A DNA stretch of 64,000 nucleotides, taken from contig OY848919.1 in NCBI GenBank assembly GCA_963693285.1, forward strand, positions 2,857,827-2,921,826, given 5' to 3'. Positions 10,681 through 21,133 of this stretch are shown here, piece after piece (the stretch's first letter is position 1; each line of letters opens with the position of its first letter). A program made the position numbers and the translations under genes. This DNA comes from Xestospongia muta (Eukaryota; Porifera; Demospongiae; Haplosclerida; Petrosiidae). The notes beneath the pieces are model-generated. The model saw nothing but the letters and a program-made list of their open reading frames with translations, did no database searches and was not told where the DNA came from.

Positions 10681-10918
10681 GTTTTGACATTGTGTCTTGA
10701 TTTGTTACCAATAGCATCTACTTTACCCTCCTTTTTCAGCTACTATACTAAACTACACTATCTTGCTAAATGTGATAGTGCATTTAGTCTATAGTCAAAT
10801 CTATCATATTAATATCATTCTGGATTTATAGTGTATTACTCCAGAGTAGCAGGAACTAGAAGGTGAATTTGCTCAAAGTTACTTCAAAATTGGTCACTAT
10901 ATTGTGATAAAGCTATTT

Positions 10919-11100
10919 TTATCAAATATAGTTTGATTGAACATAGTCATGATAGTTGTGCATATTATAATAGTGATGTGTGTATACCCAGTCATATGTT
11001 TGGACAACCCCTCAGCAGTGTCATTACTAAGCAAATATACTTACTTGATAGTTGTGCATATTTTAAGAGTTAGACTGGCATTGCTAATGATCGCTTTGAT
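10919..11100. repeat. R2 spacer repeat, copy 3, in the 3' flank of G3
   Basis: Nearly identical to 5157-5335, with the same internal duplication of GATAGTTGTGCATATT. The near-identity of the whole G2 and G3 3' flanks suggests recent conversion or duplication. Confidence 0.75.
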
Positions 11101-11130
11101 GATTGCAACTATATGACTTTATAATTCAAA

Positions 11131-11136
11131 TTTATT
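11131..11136 (-). terminator. Polyadenylation signal of G3
   Basis: AATAAA on the minus strand about 103 bp after the G3 stop codon. Confidence 0.5.
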
Positions 11137-11238
11137 AAATATTACCATACAAACAAATTATATACATACAACTTTGTGTATGTGTGTGTGCATAGACTAA
11201 TTATTAACTAAAGACACACACTCAAAACTGTTTTTTCA

Positions 11239-14200
11239 TCAATCACTGCAGTGACCTAGGACAGGCTCTCTAAACTCTGAGCATGAGCCATAAAATGAGC
11301 CACTGGTATCTGTAAGTAGTGGTTGTCTGTCAGTTGTCTTATGAGTAAATAATGACACTTTCATGTACCAGAGACAAAATTTCTCACATTTGTAATCAAA
11401 CCATCTTTTTACAATGTTCAATTTTTCTTTAACCCACAGGACATGATAAATTATGATAGCCACTAATGTCATGACGGTCAGAAAGGAAGAGGTAAAGCCA
11501 ATTATTTTCATCATTAATAGATCCTTCTTGTGAATAAAATACCAAGATGTGAGGTAAATAAATGTTATGTTCATCATTAAACCACTATCAAGAAGATTGA
11601 CTAACTTACTTTTAAATGGTTTGATATGTGTTTGAAAGACAAGGAATATTACTAACATCAGACTTATTGTGTCAAAAATAGCATAAATGTCAGTAGCTCT
11701 ATATTTGGCATATATGCCATACATAGCACATAGTAAGAGAAGACGCAATGTAAACCAGTATTGTTTACCTTCTTTATAAGGAGCATGGATAGCTTCTAGA
11801 AGAGGTCGTAAATACTTGTTGGTACAAGCTAGTGGTCTAAGAGGTTTAGCAAAGAGAAGTAGGAGTACGTATGGTACCAGTAGACTAAGGACTACTATCA
11901 GAGTCACTATCATTAGTGTACGATGGGAGTGTCCTCCATATTTGACATTACCATCTAAATACCAAACACGATGTACATCATTGGATGTGTAGACATCAGA
12001 ATGTGTCATTGCATTGATTAATCGAAGGAGTAAGCTTGAAAAAGAGAGGTGTACAACAGTAACCAGTACTTGAACTGAGGAGTCAGCTATTCTGTTGGAA
12101 AGCTTTAGAGAAAAGTGGCAAAAGATGATGAGGACAGTGACTATTGTCAGAAGATAAAGTGGAAAGACTAAACTAAGACCAGCCTTCCATAACTCCGTCA
12201 TCCCATTGTAAAGACACAGAGAAATGCTTGTTTCAAGATTTAAAGACCGAAGAACAAAAATAGTCAAACCTGACAATTGATTAATTGAAGATTTAAAGTA
12301 GTGATATCTTAACATGTCAAGCAGACCACAATTAGAAGCCTGAGCATAGAATATAATTCCATTGAGTGTACCAGTTGTCAAAGTAAGTTTGAGAGCATAT
12401 AACAGGTAAATAACGAGGGGACCAGCTACTAGATAAATACTTATTGTTGCTATCCAAGCATTACTACAGTGATGACATTCTGTAGACCCAAATACCACAC
12501 TTAATCCCTCACTACATCTACCACATAATGTTCCTTCACGTTGATATAAACACAATGGTGGATGATAGTCAGTGATACCATCTGACAGTTTAAAGCTCTC
12601 ATTAGATGATAAGTCACCACTGTAGAAGTAAGGTAGTGTGTAATTGCTATTACAATATCCAATTGGACAAGTTACAGATACACCAAATTGTGTCTTTGTT
12701 TTGTTTTCATATTCTATTGTTCCTGCCCAAGAGATAAATGAGAAAAGTCTTGTTATTGTTAGTTTAGTCAAGTTACCAATAATGGGGACCTTAAGATGTT
12801 GATGTTTTTTCAATTTATCAAATGAAGATGAAAGTTCACAGACTCCTATTGTCTTATTTAAATCAAATCCCAGTGGACATGGATGTATTTGCACACTTTT
12901 TGTTAGACTTGTTGGTTGTGTGTGTAGAGAAAATACAACAATTCCATCTATTATGTTGAATTGATCATTTGTATGAACAGTCACACTAATGGTGGTACAA
13001 TTTTTGCCTTCTTGAATCAGTTGTTCTTGGTCATCATAAGACAACCAGACTTTTGTTGTCTTAGGAATATAAGGCTGGGAATAATTTCTAACAATATCAA
13101 TTGCTATAGTAGAATAAACATTTCTGCTAAGAGCATCAATAGCTGAAATACAGTAATAAATTTCCTGTCCTGGATATATTTGATGAGGTTCTGTTCTAGT
13201 ATATTTTTTAAGACTCTGTGGTATTGTTGAAAACCAAAGCAAGGTAGTGTTAGAAATATTATTTATGAAGGTGAAGTATTGGTTATAATATGCCATTGAT
13301 TTAAGTGTTTCAACAAATTTTGAGTTGTTGATATAACATGAAAATATTGGGTGAGCATATATTGAACTACCAGCTCTTTTTGCTTCGTTGTCTGAGAACA
13401 CTATTTGATTAATATCAGCATCAACTTGTATGACACATTTATCATGAGTCTTGGGTCCTTCAGCATGTATAGCTCCTCCTACTAACTGAGCCCAATTATT
13501 AGTAAACTTTGCAATAACTTCACTCATAAAATGTAGTTGACAGTTACCTAATAGAAGAATTGCAGGACCACTCATAGCATGATTATTATCAAATGCTAAA
13601 TTACCAGATAGATAGATATTTGAGTCTTTAGAACTTATAACTGATCCATAATTGTTATTGAAGTTAGAAATGCCAGTGATGTCAACTTTATCGATTCTGT
13701 GGAAATAAAAAATACCTGCTGATGATACAAATGGGATTCCAGTATATTGAGAATTCTTTGTTGCAATAGTACTGTCCAATGTAATAGAGACATTGCCTCT
13801 ATTGTCAGCAAACTGATATACTGTAGCATATAAAGACGCTCCTGTATTTGCAACCAAATTTTCTTGAAATTTACATTCATTAAAATGAATATGTAGATAA
13901 ACAAGTCCAGGATTGACAATACCAATATAGACAGCTCCATAGTCCAGAATGCTTACTGGCCACTGGGAAATCCCTTGGTGTTTTATAAACGATGTGTTAA
14001 AAAAATAAAGAGGTGTTAAGCTTTTTTGACTAGTAGATACATGTAACGAATACCAAAAAAATACAAGAGCTGCTCCATGACAGGGCTCAAAGTTAGTGTT
14101 ACTAGTGAATATTGTATTAGTAATTACTGTATTAGTGACAGCAGAAGTGTTATATTGCAAAACAAACATTCCACCTGCAATACTGCCAAAATTTTTATCA

Positions 14201-15084
14201 AAAAGTGACTCAGTTATATGAACTGACACCTGGCCACTATTCTGTTGTGTGTAGAGTATTGTTAGTCCAGCTGCATTGACAATAGGATTGGTACCACCAG
14301 AAGATGATGAATGTTTGTTTTTGAAGATATCGGTTATGCAAGAATAAGTGTTGTAATCAAAGTTATGAGAAAAAGAGGCATCTCTAATATGTATGTGAAA
14401 GTCCTGTGAAACATTCTCCTCTTCTTGAAAAACATTGTTAACATCCATGTAATGAAGAAGAAGACCACTTCCAATACTTATGTTATGACTTTGGACTATT
14501 TCAGCACTAAGGATTGAATTAGATATATTAACTCTACTAATACTAGAGTTATATAGATTTATACCAATCATAGCAAACCCATATGAGTAGTAGATGTTAA
14601 CTTGGTTCATATTGACCTGACAATGAACAAAGATTAAGGTAGCAGCATGAGATGGAGTGTAATACAGAGATGAGCTATTGAGGTAGTTAGTTATTATATC
14701 TTCTTGGATTGTAGTAAGATATGTACCACAATCATTAAATATCAATCGTTCTAGAGTCACTGTAATGTTAAAGAAAGCCAGACCTCTTCTAGTAGACAGT
14801 AGAGAAACTTCTAATGTGTCATTATGAACACATGTTATATTTGCCCATTCTGTAGAAGAATCACTGTATATGTCAATCTTACTAGTCTGGTTACTTTTTA
14901 CTTGGCAGAAGATACCACGTGAGATGGTAAAATTGACAGAGCTGTTTAATGATAAAACAAGGTGTTGAGAGGACCATGTTGTGTTACACAAGTACTGCTC
15001 TAAATCTGAGGATAAGTTAACTTGACGTGTTTTACAACAGCTAACTAGAAACAATATCACCAGTATAGTTGACAATAAGGTCAT
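11239..15084 (-). CDS. G3: class A Pmp-like/beta-helix ectodomain multi-pass membrane protein
   Basis: An intact 1,281-residue frame. An ATG 30 bp upstream (15114) is in frame, but 15084 gives MTLLSTILVILFLVSCC, which aligns with the signal peptide of G4, so I chose it. Ectodomain repeats have FxxN followed by small-residue turns (for example FTNNWAQLVGGAI near residue 530). A YPGQEIYYC motif sits near 637, the cysteine module with CGRC and CHHC near 843-870, then nine or ten hydrophobic segments, and the tail ends in YGSCSEFREPVLGH. Many NxS/T sites suggest a glycosylated extracellular part. It is class A throughout. The neighbours on both sides are paralogues; no operon is implied, as each has its own TATA-like box and poly(A) signal. 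A cell-surface recognition role is an inference. Confidence 0.9.
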   Translation of the reverse strand: MTLLSTILVILFLVSCCKTRQVNLSSDLEQYLCNTTWSSQHLVLSLNSSVNFTISRGIFCQVKSNQTSKIDIYSDSSTEWANITCVHNDTLEVSLLSTRRGLAFFNITVTLERLIFNDCGTYLTTIQEDIITNYLNSSSLYYTPSHAATLIFVHCQVNMNQVNIYYSYGFAMIGINLYNSSISRVNISNSILSAEIVQSHNISIGSGLLLHYMDVNNVFQEEENVSQDFHIHIRDASFSHNFDYNTYSCITDIFKNKHSSSSGGTNPIVNAAGLTILYTQQNSGQVSVHITESLFDKNFGSIAGGMFVLQYNTSAVTNTVITNTIFTSNTNFEPCHGAALVFFWYSLHVSTSQKSLTPLYFFNTSFIKHQGISQWPVSILDYGAVYIGIVNPGLVYLHIHFNECKFQENLVANTGASLYATVYQFADNRGNVSITLDSTIATKNSQYTGIPFVSSAGIFYFHRIDKVDITGISNFNNNYGSVISSKDSNIYLSGNLAFDNNHAMSGPAILLLGNCQLHFMSEVIAKFTNNWAQLVGGAIHAEGPKTHDKCVIQVDADINQIVFSDNEAKRAGSSIYAHPIFSCYINNSKFVETLKSMAYYNQYFTFINNISNTTLLWFSTIPQSLKKYTRTEPHQIYPGQEIYYCISAIDALSRNVYSTIAIDIVRNYSQPYIPKTTKVWLSYDDQEQLIQEGKNCTTISVTVHTNDQFNIIDGIVVFSLHTQPTSLTKSVQIHPCPLGFDLNKTIGVCELSSSFDKLKKHQHLKVPIIGNLTKLTITRLFSFISWAGTIEYENKTKTQFGVSVTCPIGYCNSNYTLPYFYSGDLSSNESFKLSDGITDYHPPLCLYQREGTLCGRCSEGLSVVFGSTECHHCSNAWIATISIYLVAGPLVIYLLYALKLTLTTGTLNGIIFYAQASNCGLLDMLRYHYFKSSINQLSGLTIFVLRSLNLETSISLCLYNGMTELWKAGLSLVFPLYLLTIVTVLIIFCHFSLKLSNRIADSSVQVLVTVVHLSFSSLLLRLINAMTHSDVYTSNDVHRVWYLDGNVKYGGHSHRTLMIVTLIVVLSLLVPYVLLLLFAKPLRPLACTNKYLRPLLEAIHAPYKEGKQYWFTLRLLLLCAMYGIYAKYRATDIYAIFDTISLMLVIFLVFQTHIKPFKSKLVNLLDSGLMMNITFIYLTSWYFIHKKDLLMMKIIGFTSSFLTVMTLVAIIIYHVLWVKEKLNIVKRWFDYKCEKFCLWYMKVSLFTHKTTDRQPLLTDTSGSFYGSCSEFREPVLGHCSD

Positions 15085-15159
15085 AATAAAGACGAGTTTG
15101 ATTGAACTGTACAAAACAAGAATTAACTCAAATATTGATATTGTAGTTGTTTTTTTATC

Positions 15160-15167
15160 CTTATAAA
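15160..15167 (-). promoter_or_regulatory. TATA-like box of G3
   Basis: TTTATAAG on the minus strand about 76-83 bp before the ATG, conserved in place with G4, G6, G8 and G11. Confidence 0.5.
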
Positions 15168-16730
15168 ACTGATATTGTTATTTCAGTTAAATTGAAAGTA
15201 AACTAGATATATACCAGATCGTGCAAGTTAACATTTCAATTTTTCCCAATAATTCCCAATTCATTCATTATTATACTGCTGGAAGTAGCTTTCCATTCCA
15301 AGTCAGCAGTGTATGGGTAGATGACCAACAATAAAACATTGTAACATGGTCTTTGTGATCACTACATTTAAACTAACTTGTATGCTAGAGATGAACTAAC
15401 ATGTTGAACTACATATATGCATTACACTTAATATGATAGTACAATAACCACTGCAGAGTACTAACGAGAGCATTAATTTAGTCAATTTAGTTTTATCTTG
15501 ACCATTTGGACATGACTCAAGGATTTGTTTTTAAAAAGTGAATCATAATTGCTTATGTAACATAAATGAATACTTAATATACTTCTGTGATTGTAAGTTT
15601 GTTATTATACATAGCACACTAAGACAATTGAACTTATTCACAATTAATATATAGTTGTTTTAAACTTTTTAATGAATAATATAATTAATACACCCAAGTC
15701 TTGTAGGTCAATCAATTTCAAAGTGTTTTATAATAACTTTCTAGAGTTCCCAAAACAAGTTTGCAATCAGATAAGAACTTATCTACAGTGACTGTTTTTG
15801 TTTTAAATAGATAATCTAGTTTTTCTCTTTTCTGTATGTACTATAAAAAATTCCCATCCCTTGTGTTCAAAAACATTTGACGTAATATAGTACATGCTTC
15901 ATTTTATATAACTTTGAAAGTAATTTTAAAGCTAAGTATTCAACTTAGATTGTCTTGAGAAAATGATAATTTAAAATGAAAAATATACTTGACTTAATTG
16001 GGCAAAAACCTAACTGTGTTATGAGAAGTGTATGACAAAGTATCTTAGTTGGTATAAATTATAAAAGTATATCTCAGTATATTTGACCAAAAACGTTCTT
16101 TGGTACATACAATAGCAGATTAATCATTACTTCATACAAATATATAGTGAACTAAAAAGACATTACCTTATAAGTACAATATATTGTTAGCTACATTGAC
16201 AAATATGTAATCTACTTTGGATCAACATTGAAATCAATTGTCAGTTATGTATATACAATATTGTATTTACTTTTTACCATATTTGGGCAAAAATCTGTAT
16301 TATGAGAAATAAAATCATATTATTGTACACACATTTATAGTAGCAGACAAAAACCATATATAACTCATCATGAAGTTACTATATGAATGACTCTGATATG
16401 TTATGAAAGATAAAATGATCTAAGTATTTGAATAAACATCTTGTATAGCAATGATGTATTATAAGAAATAGTTGACTAATACTTTGTACATATATTAATG
16501 TTTCATTGACTTACGTTTATAGTTTAGAGAGCATATCATAGATGATTGAACTATAATTTGTATACATGTTCTATATCTTACTATTGCTGTACTGTATGTA
16601 ACAGTATATATACTAGTATACTCTGCATATTATCCGCATTGTTACCACTATAGTATCTATACTATAGAATCTTTGTGGTTAGGAGGTGTTGATAATTGAT
16701 AGAACCTGCATGTAGTGGAGTTGTAATTTT
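15168..16730. other. Spacer between G4 and G3, non-coding
   Basis: No gene supported. It is colinear with the spacer at 9010-10485 over most of its length, including the conserved AAAAAGACATTACCTTATAA block near 16155 and AACATTGAAA-like motifs near 15905 and 16221. Confidence 0.6.
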
Positions 16731-16734
16731 GATA

Positions 16735-16925
16735 GTATTGCAGAACAAGCATGCCACTACCAAATCTACCAATGTTTTCATGAAAATAAGATTGTGTGAT
16801 ATGAGTCATAACCTGATTTCTATAGAAAGTCTGTTATACGTAGAGTATTGTAAGTCCAACTGAATAAACAATGAGATAGTAATAATCAAAAGATAACAAA
16901 TATTTTTATAGAAGGCATCATGTTT
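16735..16925 (-). pseudogene. Relic of ectodomain coding sequence, sister of 10488-10680
   Basis: Same piece of the beta-helix region as the relic at 10488, with independent extra changes. It is not translatable as one frame. Confidence 0.7.
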
Positions 16926-17118
16926 TGGTATTGTGTCTTGTTTTGTTGCCAATAACATCTACTTTTTCCTACTATAACAAACTACACTATTTTGCTAAAT
17001 GTGATAGTACATTTAGTCTATAGTCAAATCTATCATATTAATATCATTCTGGATTTATAGTGTATTACTCCAGAGTAGCAGGAACTAAAAGGTGAATTTG
17101 CTCAAAGTTACTTCAAAA

Positions 17119-17124
17119 TTTATT
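17119..17124 (-). terminator. Polyadenylation signal of G4
   Basis: AATAAA on the minus strand about 80 bp after the stop codon. The R2 repeat found in the G2 and G3 3' flanks is absent here. Confidence 0.5.
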
Positions 17125-17204
17125 AAATATCACCATACAAACAATTTATATACATACAACTTTGTTTATGCATGTGTGTGTGCACACTCAAAACTGTTTT
17201 TTCG

Positions 17205-20200
17205 TCAATCATTGCAGTGACCTAGGACAGGCTCTCTAAACTCTGAGCATGAGCCATAAAATGAGTCACTGGCATCTGTAAGTAATTGTTGTCTGTCAGT
17301 TGTCTTACGAGTAAACGATAATGACACTTTTGTGTACCACAGACGAAATTTCTCACATTTGTAATCAAACCATCTTTTTACAATGTTCAATTTTCCTATA
17401 ACCCACAGTACATGATAAGCTATGATAGCCACTAATGTCATGACGGTCAGAAAGAAAGAGGTAAAGCCAATTATTTTCACCATTAATAGATCCTTCTTGT
17501 GAATAAAATACCAAGATGTGAGGTAAATAAATGTTATGTTCATCATTAAACCAATATCAAGAAGGTTAACTAACTTACTTTTAAATGGTTTGATATATGT
17601 TTGAAAGACAAGGAATATTACTAACATCAGACTTATTGTGATACAAATAGCATAAATGTCAGTAGCTCTATATTTGGCATATACACCATACATAGCACAT
17701 AGTAAGAGAAAACGCAGCGTAAACCAATATTGTTTGCCTTCCTTATAAGGAGCATGGATAGCTTCTAGAAGAGGTCGCAAATACTTGTTGGTACATGCTA
17801 GTGGTCTAAGTGGTTTAGCAAAGAGGAGTAGGAGTACATATGGTAACAGTAAACCAAGGACTACTATAAGAGTCACTATCATTAGTATACGATGGGAATA
17901 TCCTCCATATTTTACATTACCATCTAAATACCAAACACGATGTACCTCATTGGATGTGTAGACATCAGCATACGTCATTACATTGATTAATTGAATAATT
18001 AAGCTTGAGATAGAGAGGTGTACAACAGTAACCAGTACTTGAACTGAGGAGTCAGCTATTCTGTTAGAAAGCTTTAGAGAAAAACGACTGAGGACAATAA
18101 TGACAATGACAATCGTCAGAAGATAGAGAAAAAAAACTAAACTAAGACCAGCCTTCCATAACTCCGTCATCCCATTGTAAAAACACAGAGAAATTCCTGT
18201 TTCAAGATTTAAAGACTGAAGAACAAAAATAGTCAACCCTGACAATTGATCAATTGAAGATTTAAGGTAGGGATATCTTAATATGTCAAGCAGACCACAA
18301 TTAGAAGCCTGAGCATAGAATATAATTCCATTTAGTGTACCAGTTATCAATGTAAGTTTGAGAGCATATAACAGGTAAATAACGAGGGGACCAGCTACTA
18401 CATAAATACCAATTGATGCTATCCAAGCATTACTACAGTGATGACATTCTGTAGACCCAAATACCACACTTAATCCCTCACTACATCTACCACATAATGT
18501 TCCTTCACGTTGATATAAACACAATGGTGGATGATAGTCAGTGATACCATCTGACAATTTAAAGCTTTCATTAGATGATAAGTCACCACTGTAGAAGTAA
18601 GGTAGTGTCTGATTGCTATTACAGTATCCAACTGGACAAATTATAGATACACCAAATTGTGTTTTTGTTTTGTTCTCATATTCTATTGTTCCTGCCCAAG
18701 AGGAAAATGTGAAAAGTCTTGTTATTGTCAGATTAGTCAAGTTACCAACAATGGGGTCCTTACGTTGATGTTTTTTTAAGTTATCAAATGAAGATGAAAG
18801 TTCACAGACACCCATCATCTTATTCAAATCAAATCCCAGTGGACATGGATAAATTTTGACACTTTTTGTTAGACTTTTTGGTTGTGTGTATAGAGAGAAT
18901 ACAACAATTCCATCTATTATGTTGAATTGATCATTTGTATGAACAGTCACACTAATGGTGGTACAATTTTTGCCTTCTTGAATCAGTTGTTCTTGGTCAT
19001 CATAAGACAACCAGACTTTTGTTGTTTTAGGAATATTAGGCTGAGAATTATTTCTAACAATATCAATTGCTATAGAAGAATAAACATTTCTGCTAAGATT
19101 GTCAATGGCTGAAATACAGTAATAAATTTCCTGTCCTGGATATATTTGACGAGGTGCTGTTCTAGTATATTCATTAAGACTCTGTGGTATTGTTGAAAAC
19201 TGAAGCAAGGTAGTGTTAGAAATATTATTTATGAAGGTGAAGTGTTGGTTATAATATGCCATTGATTTATTAAGAGTTTCAACATATTTTGTGTTGTTAA
19301 TACAACATGAAAATATTGGGTGAGCATATATTGAACTACCAGCTCTTCTTGCTTCGTTGTCTGAGAACACTATTTGATTAATATCAGCATCAACTTGTAT
19401 GACACATTTATCACGAGTCTTGGGTCCTTCAGCACGTATAGCTCCTCCTACTAACTGAGCCCAATTATTAGTAAACTTTGCAATAACTTCACTCATAAAA
19501 TGTAGTTGACAGTTACCTAATAGAAGAATTGCAGGACCACTCATTGCACGATTATTATCAAATGTTAAATTACCAGATAGATAGATATTTGAGTCTTTAG
19601 AACTTATAACTGATCCATAATTGTTTCTGAAGTTAGATGTCCCATTTATGTTAACTTTATCAATTCTGTGGAAATAAAAAATCCCAGCTGATGATACAAA
19701 TGGGATTCCAGTATATTGAGAATTCTTTGTTGCAATAGTACTGTCCAATGTAATGGAGACATTACCTCTATTGTTAGCAAATAGATAGACTGTAGCATAT
19801 AAAGATGCTCCTGTATTTGCAACATAATTTTCTTGAAATTTACATTTATTAAAACGAATATTTAGATGAACAAATATATGATTGACAATACCAATGTAGA
19901 CAGCTCCATAGTCATGACTGCTTACTAGCCGCTGGGGAATGCCTTCATGTTTCAAAAAAGATGTGTTAAAAACATAAAGTGGTGTTAATATTTCTTGTCT
20001 TGCAGAGTCATGTAATGAAATCCAATAAAACACAATGGCTGCTCCAGGACAGGGCTTAACGTTAGTGTTACTATGGAATGTTGTATTAGTAATTGTTGTG
20101 TTAATGACAGCAGAAGTGTGATATTGTAAAATAAACATACCACCTGAAAAACTACCATAGTTTTGAAGAAAATATGACTCAGTTATATGCACTGACACCT

Positions 20201-21050
20201 GACCACTATTCTGTTGTGTGTAAAGTATTGTTAGTCCGGCTGCATTGATTACAGGATTGGAACCAACAGATGATGAATGTTTGTTATAGTAGGTTTTATT
20301 AATGCAAGAATGAGTGTTGTAATCATAGTTATAAGAAAAAGAAGCATTACTAATATGTATGTTATAAGCCTGTGAAACACTCTCCTCTTCTTGAAAAGTA
20401 TTGTTAGTATCCATGTAATGAAGAAGAAGACCACTTCCAATGCTCTTGTTGTTACTTTGGAATATTTCAGGACTAAGGATTGAATTAGATATATTAACTC
20501 TACTAATACTAGAGTTATATAGATTTATACCAATCATAGCAAACCCATATGAAGAGTAGATCTTAACTTCAGTTATATTGACCTGACAATGAACAAAGAC
20601 TAAGGTAGCAGCATGAGATGAAGTGTAATACAGAGATGAACTATTGAGGTAGTCAGTGATTGTATCATCTTGTATGGTAGTAAGATATGTACCACAATCA
20701 TTAAATATTAATCGTTCTAGAGTCACTGTAATGTTAAAGAAAGCCAGACCTCTTCTAGTAGACAGTAGAGAAACTTCTAATGTGTCATTATGAACACATG
20801 TTATATTTGCCCATTCTGTAGGAGAATCACTGTATATGTCAATCTTACTAGTCTGGTTACTTGTCACTTGACAGAAGATACCACGTGAGAGGGTAAAATT
20901 GACAGAGCTGTTTAATGATAAAACAAGGTGTTGAGAGGACCATGTTGTGTTACACAAGTACTGCTCTAAATCTGAGGATACGTTAACTTGATGTGTTTGA
21001 CAACAATAAACTAGAAATAAAAGTCCCAGGATAGTTGACAGTAAGGACAT
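17205..21050 (-). CDS. G4: class A Pmp-like/beta-helix ectodomain multi-pass membrane protein
   Basis: An intact 1,281-residue frame starting MSLLSTILGLLFLVYCC. The FxxN motifs are especially clear: FSYN (about 236), FLQN (293), FHSN (324), FQEN (407), FRNN (475), FDNN (499), FTNN (527) and FSDN (561). Each is followed by a turn such as AAGL, SGGM, PGAAI, TGAS, SGPAI, GGAI or AGSS. Next come YPGQEIYYC (about 637), the cysteine module (843-869), and hydrophobic segments near 872-892, 935-948, 968-988, 1000-1026, 1053-1077, 1105-1125, 1133-1153, 1158-1181 and 1191-1218. The cytoplasmic-type tail runs 1219-1281. Its 5' half and upstream spacer are the source type of the 5' halves of G6 and G8. 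Function unknown. Confidence 0.9.
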   Translation of the reverse strand: MSLLSTILGLLFLVYCCQTHQVNVSSDLEQYLCNTTWSSQHLVLSLNSSVNFTLSRGIFCQVTSNQTSKIDIYSDSPTEWANITCVHNDTLEVSLLSTRRGLAFFNITVTLERLIFNDCGTYLTTIQDDTITDYLNSSSLYYTSSHAATLVFVHCQVNITEVKIYSSYGFAMIGINLYNSSISRVNISNSILSPEIFQSNNKSIGSGLLLHYMDTNNTFQEEESVSQAYNIHISNASFSYNYDYNTHSCINKTYYNKHSSSVGSNPVINAAGLTILYTQQNSGQVSVHITESYFLQNYGSFSGGMFILQYHTSAVINTTITNTTFHSNTNVKPCPGAAIVFYWISLHDSARQEILTPLYVFNTSFLKHEGIPQRLVSSHDYGAVYIGIVNHIFVHLNIRFNKCKFQENYVANTGASLYATVYLFANNRGNVSITLDSTIATKNSQYTGIPFVSSAGIFYFHRIDKVNINGTSNFRNNYGSVISSKDSNIYLSGNLTFDNNRAMSGPAILLLGNCQLHFMSEVIAKFTNNWAQLVGGAIRAEGPKTRDKCVIQVDADINQIVFSDNEARRAGSSIYAHPIFSCCINNTKYVETLNKSMAYYNQHFTFINNISNTTLLQFSTIPQSLNEYTRTAPRQIYPGQEIYYCISAIDNLSRNVYSSIAIDIVRNNSQPNIPKTTKVWLSYDDQEQLIQEGKNCTTISVTVHTNDQFNIIDGIVVFSLYTQPKSLTKSVKIYPCPLGFDLNKMMGVCELSSSFDNLKKHQRKDPIVGNLTNLTITRLFTFSSWAGTIEYENKTKTQFGVSIICPVGYCNSNQTLPYFYSGDLSSNESFKLSDGITDYHPPLCLYQREGTLCGRCSEGLSVVFGSTECHHCSNAWIASIGIYVVAGPLVIYLLYALKLTLITGTLNGIIFYAQASNCGLLDILRYPYLKSSIDQLSGLTIFVLQSLNLETGISLCFYNGMTELWKAGLSLVFFLYLLTIVIVIIVLSRFSLKLSNRIADSSVQVLVTVVHLSISSLIIQLINVMTYADVYTSNEVHRVWYLDGNVKYGGYSHRILMIVTLIVVLGLLLPYVLLLLFAKPLRPLACTNKYLRPLLEAIHAPYKEGKQYWFTLRFLLLCAMYGVYAKYRATDIYAICITISLMLVIFLVFQTYIKPFKSKLVNLLDIGLMMNITFIYLTSWYFIHKKDLLMVKIIGFTSFFLTVMTLVAIIAYHVLWVIGKLNIVKRWFDYKCEKFRLWYTKVSLSFTRKTTDRQQLLTDASDSFYGSCSEFREPVLGHCND

Positions 21051-21125
21051 TTTAAAAAGAGTTTGACTGAACTAAATAACACAAGAATTAACTTAAGTAT
21101 TGTTGTTACTGTTGTTTTTGTTAAT

Positions 21126-21133
21126 CTTATAAA
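21126..21133 (-). promoter_or_regulatory. TATA-like box of G4
   Basis: TTTATAAG on the minus strand about 76-83 bp before the ATG. Confidence 0.5.

Noticed and set aside
18430..20990. Bacterial (chlamydial) origin or contamination, because of the Pmp-like repeats
   Set aside because: The proteins have a eukaryotic-style multi-pass region, no autotransporter beta-barrel, TATA and AATAAA signals, and no ribosome-binding sites.
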